64,000 nucleotides of DNA from Hyphomicrobiales bacterium (GTDB lineage: Bacteria > Pseudomonadota > Alphaproteobacteria > Rhizobiales > Rhizobiaceae): positions 1-64,000 of the forward strand of contig UBNV01000014.1 of the NCBI GenBank assembly GCA_900466945.1. Reading direction: 5' to 3'. Below, piece after piece: positions 1 through 10,085 of this stretch. Position numbers and translations under genes: made by a program. Numbering within the stretch: the first letter of the stretch is position 1; the number at the start of each line of letters is the position of its first letter. The notes beneath the pieces are model-generated. The model was not told the DNA's origin. It saw only the letters and a program-made list of their open reading frames with translations, and did no database searches.

Positions 1-401
1 CCCCTACCCAAATCTTCCTTGGGCAAACTTATATACCGGCGCAGAGGCCAGTGGGAAGTCCAATCGTCCAGTCCAAAAGATGCACCCAATTTTGATCTGT
101 GGGAAGGAAATGCAAAATTAAGCCAGTCTGGAGGAATGTTATACTCCAAATGGCGTATGCAGACACGAGTAACCGCGAATGGAAGTGTCTACGCGCGAAT
201 TCTTTCGCCCGGCGCGCGGATTAACCGTGAATGCAGGTTCCGGTATTTCCTTGCCGACATGTTAAAGTTCCGGAGCACTGTCTCCCGGGCGCAACAGGGC
301 AAACGCGATTAAACGCACTCATGCCGCTTTTCGACTCGCCCAGGGTGAGTCTTTTTGCAAATCAGCGAAGTAAAACCTGCCGGACAATGTTGGGAAAACA
401 G
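1..401. other. Left-edge region without a recognisable gene
   Basis: No open frame here resembles a known protein. A plus-strand frame is open from the window edge to position 312 (97 codons from a TTG at 19), but it has no ribosome-binding site and no recognisable domain. It could at most be the tail of something outside the window. Base composition is less GC-rich than in the neighbouring genes. A type I secretion ABC transporter or membrane-fusion gene for the neighbouring giant adhesin is not visible here. Confidence 0.5.
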
Positions 402-426
402 AAAGGGCGCCGAAATGGCGCCCTTT
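402..426 (-). terminator. Terminator of the giant adhesin gene
   Basis: A perfect 10-bp inverted repeat (AAAGGGCGCC / GGCGCCCTTT, loop GAAAT) lies about 24 bp past the adhesin stop codon. Read on the minus strand it is followed by a T-containing tail. Position and form fit an intrinsic terminator. Confidence 0.75.
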
Positions 427-449
427 CCCTCTTGAAAACACTAGGTGTT

Positions 450-3400
450 TCAGTCGTGCACGATGGTCGATGCGTGTTTGTCGTCGAACAGGATCTTGAC
501 GTCGTGAACACCGTTCAACATCGCGATGTCCTTGGCGCCCTGGTCTGTATCGATACTCACGAAGGTATTCGCACCGTCGTTGCGAACGTCGATGACATCC
601 AGTCTCTGATCCTTGGTCGCCGACTCACCGAGCAGGCTGTCGAGAAGGGCAGAAACATCCAGCATATCGCCCTGAGCGAGGTTGTAGTCTGTGATGACGT
701 CCGTGACATCGATCTCGTCGAAGGCAGTCTCGTCGAAAACAAACGTATCCGCGCCTGTTCCACCGGTCATGGTGTCGAGGCCGAGGCCACCGAACAGGAT
801 GTCTGCGCCGTTTCCGCCGTTGAGTATGTCTCCGGCATCGCTACCGATCAGGATGTCGTCACCACCGAGACCGTTCATGGTGATGCCGCCATCGGAGGCA
901 TCTTGATCGGTGTCGACTAATGGGGTGGCCTGGTTCGAAGGCGCCGTCCCGGTCTGAACCAGATTAGCGTTTGCATCTTGCCAGTTCTGATTGGGTTTTG
1001 GACGATACTCGCCGTCGACCGTAGTTGCCCCGGTTGTCTTTATCAGGAAGTTATTGGTGCTTGTGTTGTAAGTGACATCAAAGCCCTGATCTCTAAGGTC
1101 GGCAGCCAACGCCTCCGCGGTCTTATCAAACCGCTGACTATCGTTTGCGACCCCAGCATTATTTGCATTTTCCGAATACCAGTCAGAGCCAATCTTAATT
1201 TTGATCGTCCCCGATGGTTCGAACCACGAGATAGAGTTGGAGAAATCGACCTCATAGTGCCACTTTGTGCCTACGTCATTGCTGTTGTCCACGGTTGCGA
1301 CAACATCGAATGCATTCTCTGCTCCATGCTCTCCTGACCACGTGGCGGTCAACTTGGAACTAGACCAAGAGTCATCAATTCCCTTTTCATCAAGCAACTG
1401 CTGAAGAGTTTGCCCGCCAACCACCGCTACCGATGCCAAGAGTGCGCTGTAAACCGAGTTGGCTGAGGTACTTCCAGCCGCGACCGTGTGGGAGAAGGTC
1501 ATCCCATCCAGCGTAATCTTGACGACGTCGCCGACATCGTAGCTGTTGGCGAACTTGATGGTCGTGACCTGACCGACGGGCTTGGCCACACCCACCAGGA
1601 TGTCATTGCCACTCCCTCCGTCCAGCGCGCCGGACGTATCCTGCTGAACTTCCACCCAGACGCTGTCCGACTGCTTGTCGCCGTCCGACGCGCGATAGGT
1701 GAACCAGCCATCCTCCCAGCCCGTGTCGACCACGGTCACGCCATCCGTGCCCGACCACGCATCGAGGCCAATACGATTGCCGATAGACGTCACACTCAGA
1801 TCGTCGCTATCGATATCCGTGTCATTGTGCAGAAGCGCCCAATTCGCAACCGAGAACTGCGATCCGACACCCGCGTTGGTGATGATACGATCGCCGGACG
1901 CCGCTGGTGCATCGTTGACCGGGTTCACCGTCACGGTGATCGTCGAAATATCGGTCAGCGAACCGCCGGCGCCCGTATTGCCGCCGTCGCTGAACGTCAC
2001 CGTTACGGTGCGGTCGGCATCGGTCGGGTTGTCAGACGTGGACTTGTAGGCGATCGATTCCAGGAAGAACTCGACACGGCCCTCCGTCGCGCCGGACGTC
2101 AGGTCGATCTTAATCGAGGTCTGGCCAAATCCACCGGAAGCGAGAGTGCCGATCGTCACCCAGTTACCGGTGAATATGCCACCGGACCAGATCTGGACGT
2201 TGCCTCCACTCATGCGAACGTCGCTGTCACCAAAGATCTGATCCCCTGCGACCGCGGAGTCACCGAGCGAGATCTCGATGCTGCCGCCGGCGAAGTTCGT
2301 CGGATTGTCGACGTCGCTGACATTGACACCGTTGAACAGATACTTACCGCTGCCGTCCTCGGTGAACTCGATCGTCCGCGTTTCCGGAGACAGGATCGGG
2401 GCATCGTTCACCGGGGTCACGGTGATGGCAACGGTATCGGTGTCCGTCTTGGCGCCACCGATGCCGGTGTTGCCATTGTCGGTCGTGGTGATCTTGAGCT
2501 GATCGGCACCGTTGAAGTTCAGGTCACCCTTGTACTTCAGACCTGCCAGCGCCGCATTGATCGCCGAGACCGAACCGGTCAGCGTGACCGTGTCGGAGTT
2601 GTTGCCGGAAACGGTAAGGCCATTGGAGTTTGTGAGCGTCAGCTTGCCGTCTTCAACTTCGAGCTTGACCGTCAGGCTACCGCCATTGGCATCGACGTCA
2701 CCGACACTCAGACCGGTGATCGCGAGTTCCGTGTCTTCAGCCGCCGTCAGCGAGGAAGGAACGGTGTTGACCGGGGCATCGTTGACGGCTTCGAGGTTGA
2801 TCGTCAGCGAGGCAGGTGTGGTGTCACCATCGCCGTCAACCAGCACATAGGTGAAGGTCTCGGACGAATTGACCACCAACTGAGCCGGAGCTGCATAGGT
2901 CCAGGCACCTGTCTTGAAGTCGAAGGTGAAGGAGCCACCCAGCGGGCTGGCAATGTTGAGCGCGAAGCCGCTGATCGTGCCCGTCTCGGAGCCCGACTTG
3001 GTGATGGTTTCTGCACCATCCCATGTGAAGGTCACACCGCCGACCGTGATCGACTGGATGCGTCCACCGTCTGCCCCGAAGCTGTCGTTTTCGAGCACGT
3101 TGCCAGAGGCCGAGGTCGGGACCGGAGCCACGACCGTGGCGAGCAGGATCGGATCGGTCGGCGACGTGATGACGATCGGTTCACCCGGCCAAGCGACATC
3201 CTTCAGGTCTTCATCCTGAGCACTGATGTCGCTGCCGACGCCGACGGCATAAGACTTCATGCCGTTCTGGGCAAGGTACTGCTCCCATTCCTGACGTTCC
3301 TGGTTATTCAGGTCGTCATTGCCTCCGACGGCACCGTCGGAGAAGAAGTAGACCGAGGTCGGAGCGCTCGGCGGGGTGACGTCGCTGATGGCGTCGATGA

Positions 3401-6400
3401 CGTCATCATAGTCCGTGCTGCCGTTCGGGTTGGGGATGTTGTTCTGGATGAAATCCAGAGCATCTTCCTTGGTCATCCACTGCGACGCCGAGGCCGAGCC
3501 AGCAAAGGTCACAATCAGGACCAGGCCTGCATTGGTCGCGTTGATCAGATTGATCGCGGCGTCCTTTGCGACCTGCAGTCTGCTGTCGGAGCCGGGGCCC
3601 GCGACGCGGTCGCTCATGCTGCCGGAGACGTCGAAGGCCAGAACCAGATTGTCGCCGGAGGCCGGATCAGCTTCGCGGACCGTCTTCTGTTCGCCGGTGG
3701 CAACCGGCACATCGTCGACGATCTCGATCTTGAACGAACCCGAGAGCACGTCCTTGTCACCATCTGTCGCCGTGTAGGTCACGTCGACACCGAAGGTGTT
3801 CTGCCCATTGTCGGCAATACCGTGAGCCAGTGTGTTGTCCAGAAGATCGAACTTGTAGGTGCCGTCGGTGTTCAACGTGATCATCCACGATCCGTCATTT
3901 GCCGTCAGCGTGGCGTCTTCATCGTCCCAGGTTGCACCCGTCGCAGAGAGCGCTACGCTACCGCCATCGGCGCCGAGCGAGATGTGGAGGCTGCCGGTTG
4001 CGGAGAGAGCTTCCTTCGGCGCGACTTCGTCATTGCCGAGAACGAGATCGTCTTCGTTAAGCGACAGGCCGGTCGTCGGGGCACTGACCAAGCTTGGCGT
4101 ATCGTCGTCAATCAGCAGCGTCAGCTTGCCGTCAGCCTTGTCGCCGTCGCCGTCGGTGACGGTGAAGCCCAGCGTGAACGAGGCTTCGTTTTCATCGCCA
4201 CCTGCAGCATGCAGCAGGTTCGCTGTCTGGGTGTAGACATATTTGCCCGTCACCGCATCAAGGGTCACCTGTGCGATCTGAACCGGAGTCGTTCCGCCCT
4301 GATCCTGGAGGATCAACAAGGTCCCGGCCGAATTCACGCTGAATGTGATGCCAGTCGCGCCGCTGTCAGCAGAGATGTGCTCCAGATTCCAGGCAACGGT
4401 GCCACCATCGGCGCCGGCCGAGAACTGCAGAGTACCAGTCTTGTTGTACTCCTTGCTGTCGCTGCCGCTGCCGTCGCTCGGATTCGAGCCGAAGCCAGGA
4501 TTGCCGTTCTTGCCGACGACAGTGTCATCATCACTGATGATCCGCATCGTGTTGACTTCGTAAGGGTTAACGCTTGGGCCATCGTCTTCGAACTGGATCC
4601 GATCGCCGACGGCAATTTCGCTCACGGCCTTGTCGCCATCGAAGTCGGTGACGGTGAGGACTGCGTTAATCTTGCCAGCCAGCGTCTGGAGAGCCGTGGA
4701 AAGGTTTCCATCGGCGGCGTCGTTGGTCTCGTCATGGTCTGCCGGATCGTCATGCTTGATCGAGACATACTGGGCGAGAGACAGGGTGCCGTTGTCCGAA
4801 ATATGCAGCGCGAAGGCGGCCGGGTCAGAGGAATTGACCGCAGTGTTGCCATCCGACGGACTGTCGTAGCGACCAACGATCAGATCGCCTTCGAGGAAGA
4901 GCATGATCGAACGGCCATCAGTGGTCATCAGACCGGAGTTCAGGCCGTTATTGCCGTTCAGCTTCAGAGCCCAGTCGACCTTGACGTCATCGTCCGCGCC
5001 GCCGTCGATGTCAGCGGCGACGAAGTTTGCCTGCTGGGCAAACTGTGCCGCCATGTTCGGATCGGTGCCCTTGTTGGCAACGCCGTTGAAAACGGAGAGC
5101 GAATATCCGAGATCGTCATTCTGCTGGCCAGCGGTCTCGTCGACCACCAGCGTTGCATCGGTGTTGCGAGCAACAGCCTCCGGAATGTCGTCACGCACCT
5201 TGATCGAGAAGGCACCGTCGAGAGAGACGCTGTCACCGTCATAATCGGTTGCGGTGATCAGCTTGCCGAAGTTGATCGCGGTGACGTCGGCATTGTGCGC
5301 GTCGTCTTGCAGATCGAAGTTTTCGTCGGCAATGCCTTGGCCATCGCCCCGGTCGTCGAAGGGAGCGTCGTGATCGAGCTGATCGAAGAGGCGGAACTCG
5401 TAAGTGCCGTCGCCATTGAGCTTCAGCGAGAAGACCAGACGGTCGGCCCCCGAATTGTAGTTGTCGTCCGTGTGCGGACCGGCGTTGTCGAAGGCGTAGA
5501 GCGTGCCGTCGGACTTCAGGTCGAAGCTGAGGGTCGCGCCCTTGGACGAAAGCCCGAGACCCGAGAGCATCGACCGGATGGCGGTTTCGCTGATGAAGGC
5601 GAAGGTGATCGGATCATCCGCACCGCCCTTGACCAGATTGGCGAGCGAGCCGGAGATATAGGCCGGGCCTGCCTGATTGTTGCGCGGGCTCTGCGTGAAG
5701 GAATCGTCGGCATCGCCGTCGTTCGGGCTGGTCCCGAGCGATTCGCCCGGCAGGGTATTACCGATCGTCGCGATGTCGTCTTCGTCGATGATACGGTCTT
5801 CCTTCGTGCCGCTGAGCACCGGAACATCGTCCTTGATTGTGATCGAGAAGGCGTCTTTCAGAACGACGCTGTCGCCGTCGAAATCGGTCGCTTTGATGAT
5901 CGAGCCGAAGTCGATCGCTTCGACGTCACCGTATACGTCATCTTCGAGATCGGTGTTCTGCCCCTTGGCATCATCATGGTCGAGCTGATCGACCAGTTCG
6001 AACGTGTAGGAACCGTTTTCGCCCAGCGCGAGCTTGAAGACGAGGCGGTCGCCATTGTCGTAGCTTTCACCCTGCTGCGAACCGGCATTGTCAAAGGCGT
6101 AGAGCACGCCGTCGCGAATGTCGTAGCTGAGTTCCTGACCCTGAGACTTGAGGCCGAGCTTTTCTAGCGCGTCGCGAGCATCATTCTCGGCGATGAAGGA
6201 GAATTTGACCGTATCGTCAGCGCCGCCCTTGATCAGGCCGGCGAGGGAACCATCGATGAAGGCGCCGCCGTTGCCGTTCTGGCCGGGACCACCGGTCCAG
6301 GAACCATCGCTCTGGCCGTCGGCCGGGCTCGTGCCGGTGGACTGGCTGGTCTTGATGTCGTCTTCGTCGACGAGACGATCTTCGCTCTTGCCGCTCAGGA

Positions 6401-9400
6401 CCGGAACGTCATCGGCGATGGTGACCGAGAAGGCGCCCTTCAGGACGACGCTGTCGCCGTCATAGTCGGTGACCTTGATCACCGAACCGAAATCGATGGC
6501 ATCGGCAGTGCTGCCCAGCAGACCGGTGTTCTGACCGGCGCCGGCGTCATGATCCAGCTGGTCGAGCAGTTCGAACGTGTAGGTGCCGTTTTCATTCAGG
6601 GTCAGCTTGAAGACCGGCCGATCGCCCAGGTTCGGATCATAGCTCACACCCGGGGCGCCGACATTGGCGAAGCCCCAGAGAACATTGCCTTGAAGGTCGA
6701 AGCTCAGGGCTTCGCCCTTGGAGCTCAGGTTGAGAGGCGTCATGGCCTGGCGCAGGGCTGTTTCGTCGATGAAGGTGAACTTCACCGTTTCGTCTGCGCC
6801 ACCCTTTACGAGGCTTGCCAGCGAACCATCGATGAAGGCACCGCCCTGACCGTTTTGGCCGGGACCACCGGTCCAGGAACCGTCGCTCTGGCCGTCGGCC
6901 GGGCTTGTGCCCGTCGACTGGTTGTTGAGGATGTCATCTTCATCGACCGTGCGGTTTTTCTTGGTGCCGCTGAGCACAGGAACGTCGTCGCGGATCTCGA
7001 TCGAGAAGGCCTTGCCGAGCGTGATGCTGTCGCCGTCGAAATCGGTGACCTTGATCACAGAGCCGAAGTTAATGGCATTGGCGATGCTGCCCAGGAGACC
7101 GGTGTTCTCACCGGCGCCCGTATCATGGTCGAGCTGGTCGATCAGCTCGAAAGTGTAGGAGCCATTCTGGTTGAGGGTCAGCTTGAAGACCGGACGATCC
7201 TGGTTTTCCGGATCATAGCTGACACCCGACGGCCCACCGACATTGGCAAAGCCCCAGAGGACATTGCCCTGCAGGTCAAAGCTCAGTGTCTCGCCCTTCG
7301 AGCTCAGATTGAGGCCCGAAAGCGTCTGGCGCAGAGCCGCTTCGTCGATGAACTCGAACTTGATCGTGTCGTCAGCGCCGCCCTTGACCAGACCGGTCAG
7401 CGAGCCCGAGATGAAGGCGGGACCCGGCTGATTGTTGTTTGGGCTGCCGGTGAACGAACCGTCGCCATTGCTGTCATTCGGGCTCGTGCCCGTCGACTGG
7501 CTGTTCCGGATGTCGTCCTCGTCGACGGTGCGGTATTCGGTGGCACCCTTCACAAGTTCCGGAACGTCATCAACGATCGTGACCGAGAGCTTGCCGGTGA
7601 GCGAAACGCTGTCGCCATCGAAATCGGTTGCTTCGATGATGCTGCCGAAATCAATTGCAGTGACGTCCTTGCCAACAATGCCGTCCTGGAGGTCGGTATT
7701 CTGGTCGCGGCCAAAGGCCGGCTTGTCATGGTCGAGCTGGTCATGGAGCTCGAACTTGTAAGCGCCCCAATTTTCTACCGTGAGCGAGAAGACGAGCCGG
7801 TCCTGTCCGGCATTGTACTCGACACCGGGTGCGTCCTTGTTGACGAATGCATAGAGCGTATTGCCGATGACATCGAACGACAGGAGGCCGCCCTTCGAGC
7901 TCAGACCGAGCTTGGTAAGCTCCGCACGTGCAGCAGCTTCATCGATGATGGAGAAATGCGTATTTGCATTGTCGGCGCCGAAATCGACGAGGCCACCGAG
8001 ATAGCCGGAGACCGTGGCCGGGCCGGAGCCATTGGACCAGGAGTCACCCGTATAGGAACCGTCGCCATTGCCGTCATTCGGGCTGGTGCCGGTCGAGTTG
8101 CCAGTCTGGATATCGTCTTCGTCAACGGTCAGTTCGATCGCATCGCCAACTACGACAGGCTCATCATCTTCGACGCGTACCGTGACACTGCCGTCGACAC
8201 TGTCACCATCGGAATCCGTTGCGGTGAAGGGGATCTTGAGGTCGAGGAAATCAACAGGCTTGCCGTCGATCGAAGGGCTTTCAATCTTGACGAAGGCCGC
8301 GGTCTGAACATCGCCCGGCAGATCGGGATCGGGGCTGACGATGACATCCGGTACAGTCGTATCCGGTGCGTAGTGATCGAGGTTGCCGATCAGCTCGAAT
8401 GTGTAGGAGCCGTTCGCAGTCGTCGGATCGAGCGTGATGATGAAGACCGCGCCACGCTCATATCCCGGGCCGAGATAAATCGGGCCATCGAAGGAGGGAT
8501 CGGCAAACAGCGACTTGTCTGCGTAATAGGGTCCTTCGCCGTAAGACTTGTAGGCGATCAGCTGGTAGCCGCCATTCCAGTTGCCGGCATCATCACGGGT
8601 GTATTCGATCCGGTAGGAGAGCGGGGCACCATCGGAGCTCAGGTTAGCAAGGCCAGGAATTGCGGCCTCTATTTCTTCAGATGTCGAGCTGGTGTCGAGA
8701 CCGGTGAAAGCAACAGTTCGACCCACCGCATCACTGCCGGTCGGTTCACCGTCTTCACCCATCACGTCGCTCTTCAGGTCATCATCTGCACCCCAACGGA
8801 TGGCAAGCGAGCCTTCAGCCGTCGGGACCTTGAAGAGCGGCTTCTCGTCGGATCCGCCATCGGGCTTGGCATCCGATACCACCTTCAGCAGAACGGGCAC
8901 CGGCCCATCGAACCCACCCGTCAGATCGTCTTCATAGACTGTATCGCCTTCGGGCGTGCCGATTGTCGGCGCATCGTCCATGACGTCGATGTTGAATGTG
9001 CCCGTGACGCTGTCGCCGTCGAGATCGGTCACCGTGTAGGTAAAGCCGAGGCGCAGCAGATCGTCGAGGTCGTCCTGGGCGCCATTTGCGCCGGCATCGG
9101 GATGCTCGAGCTTGCCGATCAGTTCGAAGGTGAATTCGCCGGTCTCGCGGTTTACCGTCAGGGTGAATACGGGATTACCTTCGGAATCGACCGCGGTAAT
9201 GGCTTCAAACACCTTTATCGTACCGTCGGCGGGCGCCGGATTGCTGGTGACGGTAATTGGACGACCACCGGATGTGAAGCCTGCAAGGACAGTTGACCCA
9301 TCGCCTTCGTCGACATTGCTCGCGCCGGTGAAGTTGATCCTCGAGATCGTCCCGAAATCAGGACCAGGATTGAACGGAAGGGTACCGGTGATCGTCTGAT

Positions 9401-10085
9401 TGCCAGCGATGCCGTCGGCGATGACGGCTTCATCGATGATGAAGGCATCGGTCAACTCCGTGCCCAGATCGATGGTCGGTGCGCCAGCGCCACCGAGAAT
9501 AGTCCCGTTCAGCAGATCGTCGCCGAAGGCTGTATCGCCGAGCAGATCGGCGAGCGCCAGGTCTTCCGGGCCGGCGTCGATCGGATCGTCGTTGAAGTTG
9601 CGGCTGGCAGTGGGGCCGCCCTGTGCGCTGAAGGTACCGTCAGGACCCGCCGCAACGTTGATGTTGGAGCCTTCGAGCGCCGCGAAGAGCGCGACCTGGG
9701 GCAGCTCGACATCGCCGATCACGAAGGTCGGGATGTTGGCTGCACCGCCGACCACGATGATCTCTGTGCCGTCAGCGAGCAGGAGAACCAGATTGCCCCC
9801 TTCGACCGCGAATTCGAGATTGTCGAGTTCGATGCCGGCCGGCAGCCTCACGACGTTTTCTGCGTTCGGCGTCACTTCGCTTGGAAGGACCGCGGCTGCC
9901 GTCTGAACGGGCGTCTGGGCCGGCAGGCGATCGGTGCGGCCGGCGTCAGGCGTCTCGGCCTGGGCGACTTCGATGCCATCTACGGCCTCGCTGACGAAAC
10001 CCAGATGCTGCTCGACCGCAGAGTCGAAATCGTCAGCTGCGGAAGTATTGTCAATGCTGGTCAGACGCGGATCTTCGATAGACAT
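450..10085 (-). CDS. Giant type I secreted RTX adhesin with T1SS-143 repeats and a vWA domain
   Basis: 3211-residue secreted or surface-retained adhesin, probably acting in biofilm formation or attachment. Residues 1-160 resemble the N-terminal retention module of LapA/BapA-type adhesins and contain VAAG (144-147), comparable to the di-alanine site cut by LapG-type proteases. About five repeats of roughly 192-200 residues follow (about 650-1640), each opening with VDEDDI and STGTSP. Further VCBS/DUF5801-like modules come next. A von Willebrand A domain (about 2145-2300) carries a DVSGS metal site. Cadherin-like repeats, each marked by VNDAP, span about 2430-2820. Two RTX calcium-binding blocks (about 2820 and 3065-3110) and a C-terminal type I secretion target domain end the protein. 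There is no Sec signal peptide, as expected for type I secretion. No transporter genes lie next to it in this window. An AGGGGTGA ribosome-binding site precedes the ATG. The family assignment is firm; the adhesion role is inferred. Confidence 0.9.
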   Translation of the reverse strand: MSIEDPRLTSIDNTSAADDFDSAVEQHLGFVSEAVDGIEVAQAETPDAGRTDRLPAQTPVQTAAAVLPSEVTPNAENVVRLPAGIELDNLEFAVEGGNLVLLLADGTEIIVVGGAANIPTFVIGDVELPQVALFAALEGSNINVAAGPDGTFSAQGGPTASRNFNDDPIDAGPEDLALADLLGDTAFGDDLLNGTILGGAGAPTIDLGTELTDAFIIDEAVIADGIAGNQTITGTLPFNPGPDFGTISRINFTGASNVDEGDGSTVLAGFTSGGRPITVTSNPAPADGTIKVFEAITAVDSEGNPVFTLTVNRETGEFTFELIGKLEHPDAGANGAQDDLDDLLRLGFTYTVTDLDGDSVTGTFNIDVMDDAPTIGTPEGDTVYEDDLTGGFDGPVPVLLKVVSDAKPDGGSDEKPLFKVPTAEGSLAIRWGADDDLKSDVMGEDGEPTGSDAVGRTVAFTGLDTSSTSEEIEAAIPGLANLSSDGAPLSYRIEYTRDDAGNWNGGYQLIAYKSYGEGPYYADKSLFADPSFDGPIYLGPGYERGAVFIITLDPTTANGSYTFELIGNLDHYAPDTTVPDVIVSPDPDLPGDVQTAAFVKIESPSIDGKPVDFLDLKIPFTATDSDGDSVDGSVTVRVEDDEPVVVGDAIELTVDEDDIQTGNSTGTSPNDGNGDGSYTGDSWSNGSGPATVSGYLGGLVDFGADNANTHFSIIDEAAARAELTKLGLSSKGGLLSFDVIGNTLYAFVNKDAPGVEYNAGQDRLVFSLTVENWGAYKFELHDQLDHDKPAFGRDQNTDLQDGIVGKDVTAIDFGSIIEATDFDGDSVSLTGKLSVTIVDDVPELVKGATEYRTVDEDDIRNSQSTGTSPNDSNGDGSFTGSPNNNQPGPAFISGSLTGLVKGGADDTIKFEFIDEAALRQTLSGLNLSSKGETLSFDLQGNVLWGFANVGGPSGVSYDPENQDRPVFKLTLNQNGSYTFELIDQLDHDTGAGENTGLLGSIANAINFGSVIKVTDFDGDSITLGKAFSIEIRDDVPVLSGTKKNRTVDEDDILNNQSTGTSPADGQSDGSWTGGPGQNGQGGAFIDGSLASLVKGGADETVKFTFIDETALRQAMTPLNLSSKGEALSFDLQGNVLWGFANVGAPGVSYDPNLGDRPVFKLTLNENGTYTFELLDQLDHDAGAGQNTGLLGSTADAIDFGSVIKVTDYDGDSVVLKGAFSVTIADDVPVLSGKSEDRLVDEDDIKTSQSTGTSPADGQSDGSWTGGPGQNGNGGAFIDGSLAGLIKGGADDTVKFSFIAENDARDALEKLGLKSQGQELSYDIRDGVLYAFDNAGSQQGESYDNGDRLVFKLALGENGSYTFELVDQLDHDDAKGQNTDLEDDVYGDVEAIDFGSIIKATDFDGDSVVLKDAFSITIKDDVPVLSGTKEDRIIDEDDIATIGNTLPGESLGTSPNDGDADDSFTQSPRNNQAGPAYISGSLANLVKGGADDPITFAFISETAIRSMLSGLGLSSKGATLSFDLKSDGTLYAFDNAGPHTDDNYNSGADRLVFSLKLNGDGTYEFRLFDQLDHDAPFDDRGDGQGIADENFDLQDDAHNADVTAINFGKLITATDYDGDSVSLDGAFSIKVRDDIPEAVARNTDATLVVDETAGQQNDDLGYSLSVFNGVANKGTDPNMAAQFAQQANFVAADIDGGADDDVKVDWALKLNGNNGLNSGLMTTDGRSIMLFLEGDLIVGRYDSPSDGNTAVNSSDPAAFALHISDNGTLSLAQYVSIKHDDPADHDETNDAADGNLSTALQTLAGKINAVLTVTDFDGDKAVSEIAVGDRIQFEDDGPSVNPYEVNTMRIISDDDTVVGKNGNPGFGSNPSDGSGSDSKEYNKTGTLQFSAGADGGTVAWNLEHISADSGATGITFSVNSAGTLLILQDQGGTTPVQIAQVTLDAVTGKYVYTQTANLLHAAGGDENEASFTLGFTVTDGDGDKADGKLTLLIDDDTPSLVSAPTTGLSLNEDDLVLGNDEVAPKEALSATGSLHISLGADGGSVALSATGATWDDEDATLTANDGSWMITLNTDGTYKFDLLDNTLAHGIADNGQNTFGVDVTYTATDGDKDVLSGSFKIEIVDDVPVATGEQKTVREADPASGDNLVLAFDVSGSMSDRVAGPGSDSRLQVAKDAAINLINATNAGLVLIVTFAGSASASQWMTKEDALDFIQNNIPNPNGSTDYDDVIDAISDVTPPSAPTSVYFFSDGAVGGNDDLNNQERQEWEQYLAQNGMKSYAVGVGSDISAQDEDLKDVAWPGEPIVITSPTDPILLATVVAPVPTSASGNVLENDSFGADGGRIQSITVGGVTFTWDGAETITKSGSETGTISGFALNIASPLGGSFTFDFKTGAWTYAAPAQLVVNSSETFTYVLVDGDGDTTPASLTINLEAVNDAPVNTVPSSLTAAEDTELAITGLSVGDVDANGGSLTVKLEVEDGKLTLTNSNGLTVSGNNSDTVTLTGSVSAINAALAGLKYKGDLNFNGADQLKITTTDNGNTGIGGAKTDTDTVAITVTPVNDAPILSPETRTIEFTEDGSGKYLFNGVNVSDVDNPTNFAGGSIEISLGDSAVAGDQIFGDSDVRMSGGNVQIWSGGIFTGNWVTIGTLASGGFGQTSIKIDLTSGATEGRVEFFLESIAYKSTSDNPTDADRTVTVTFSDGGNTGAGGSLTDISTITVTVNPVNDAPAASGDRIITNAGVGSQFSVANWALLHNDTDIDSDDLSVTSIGNRIGLDAWSGTDGVTVVDTGWEDGWFTYRASDGDKQSDSVWVEVQQDTSGALDGGSGNDILVGVAKPVGQVTTIKFANSYDVGDVVKITLDGMTFSHTVAAGSTSANSVYSALLASVAVVGGQTLQQLLDEKGIDDSWSSSKLTATWSGEHGAENAFDVVATVDNSNDVGTKWHYEVDFSNSISWFEPSGTIKIKIGSDWYSENANNAGVANDSQRFDKTAEALAADLRDQGFDVTYNTSTNNFLIKTTGATTVDGEYRPKPNQNWQDANANLVQTGTAPSNQATPLVDTDQDASDGGITMNGLGGDDILIGSDAGDILNGGNGADILFGGLGLDTMTGGTGADTFVFDETAFDEIDVTDVITDYNLAQGDMLDVSALLDSLLGESATKDQRLDVIDVRNDGANTFVSIDTDQGAKDIAMLNGVHDVKILFDDKHASTIVHD
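5170..8140 (-). repeat. Tandem approx. 0.58-kb in-frame repeats inside the adhesin gene
   Basis: Five successive units encode the VDEDDI...STGTSP modules. Their borders fall near 8130, 7530, 6950, 6370 and 5790. The third and fourth units are almost identical at DNA level over parts of their length: the stretch beginning at 6251 recurs at 6827, an offset of exactly 576 bp (192 codons). Such units can expand or contract by recombination and can also be mis-assembled from short reads. Confidence 0.85.

Noticed and set aside
19-312. 97-codon plus-strand frame at the left edge
   Set aside because: TTG start without a ribosome-binding site and no recognisable similarity. It might be a tail of something outside the window, but nothing supports it.
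1488-6167. A 1559-codon plus-strand open frame, and a 915-codon one at 6549-9296, antisense to the adhesin gene
   Set aside because: They are mirror frames of a repetitive Asp/Gly/Thr-rich gene with biased codons. They carry no recognisable domains or ribosome-binding sites, and the minus-strand product is a clear adhesin.
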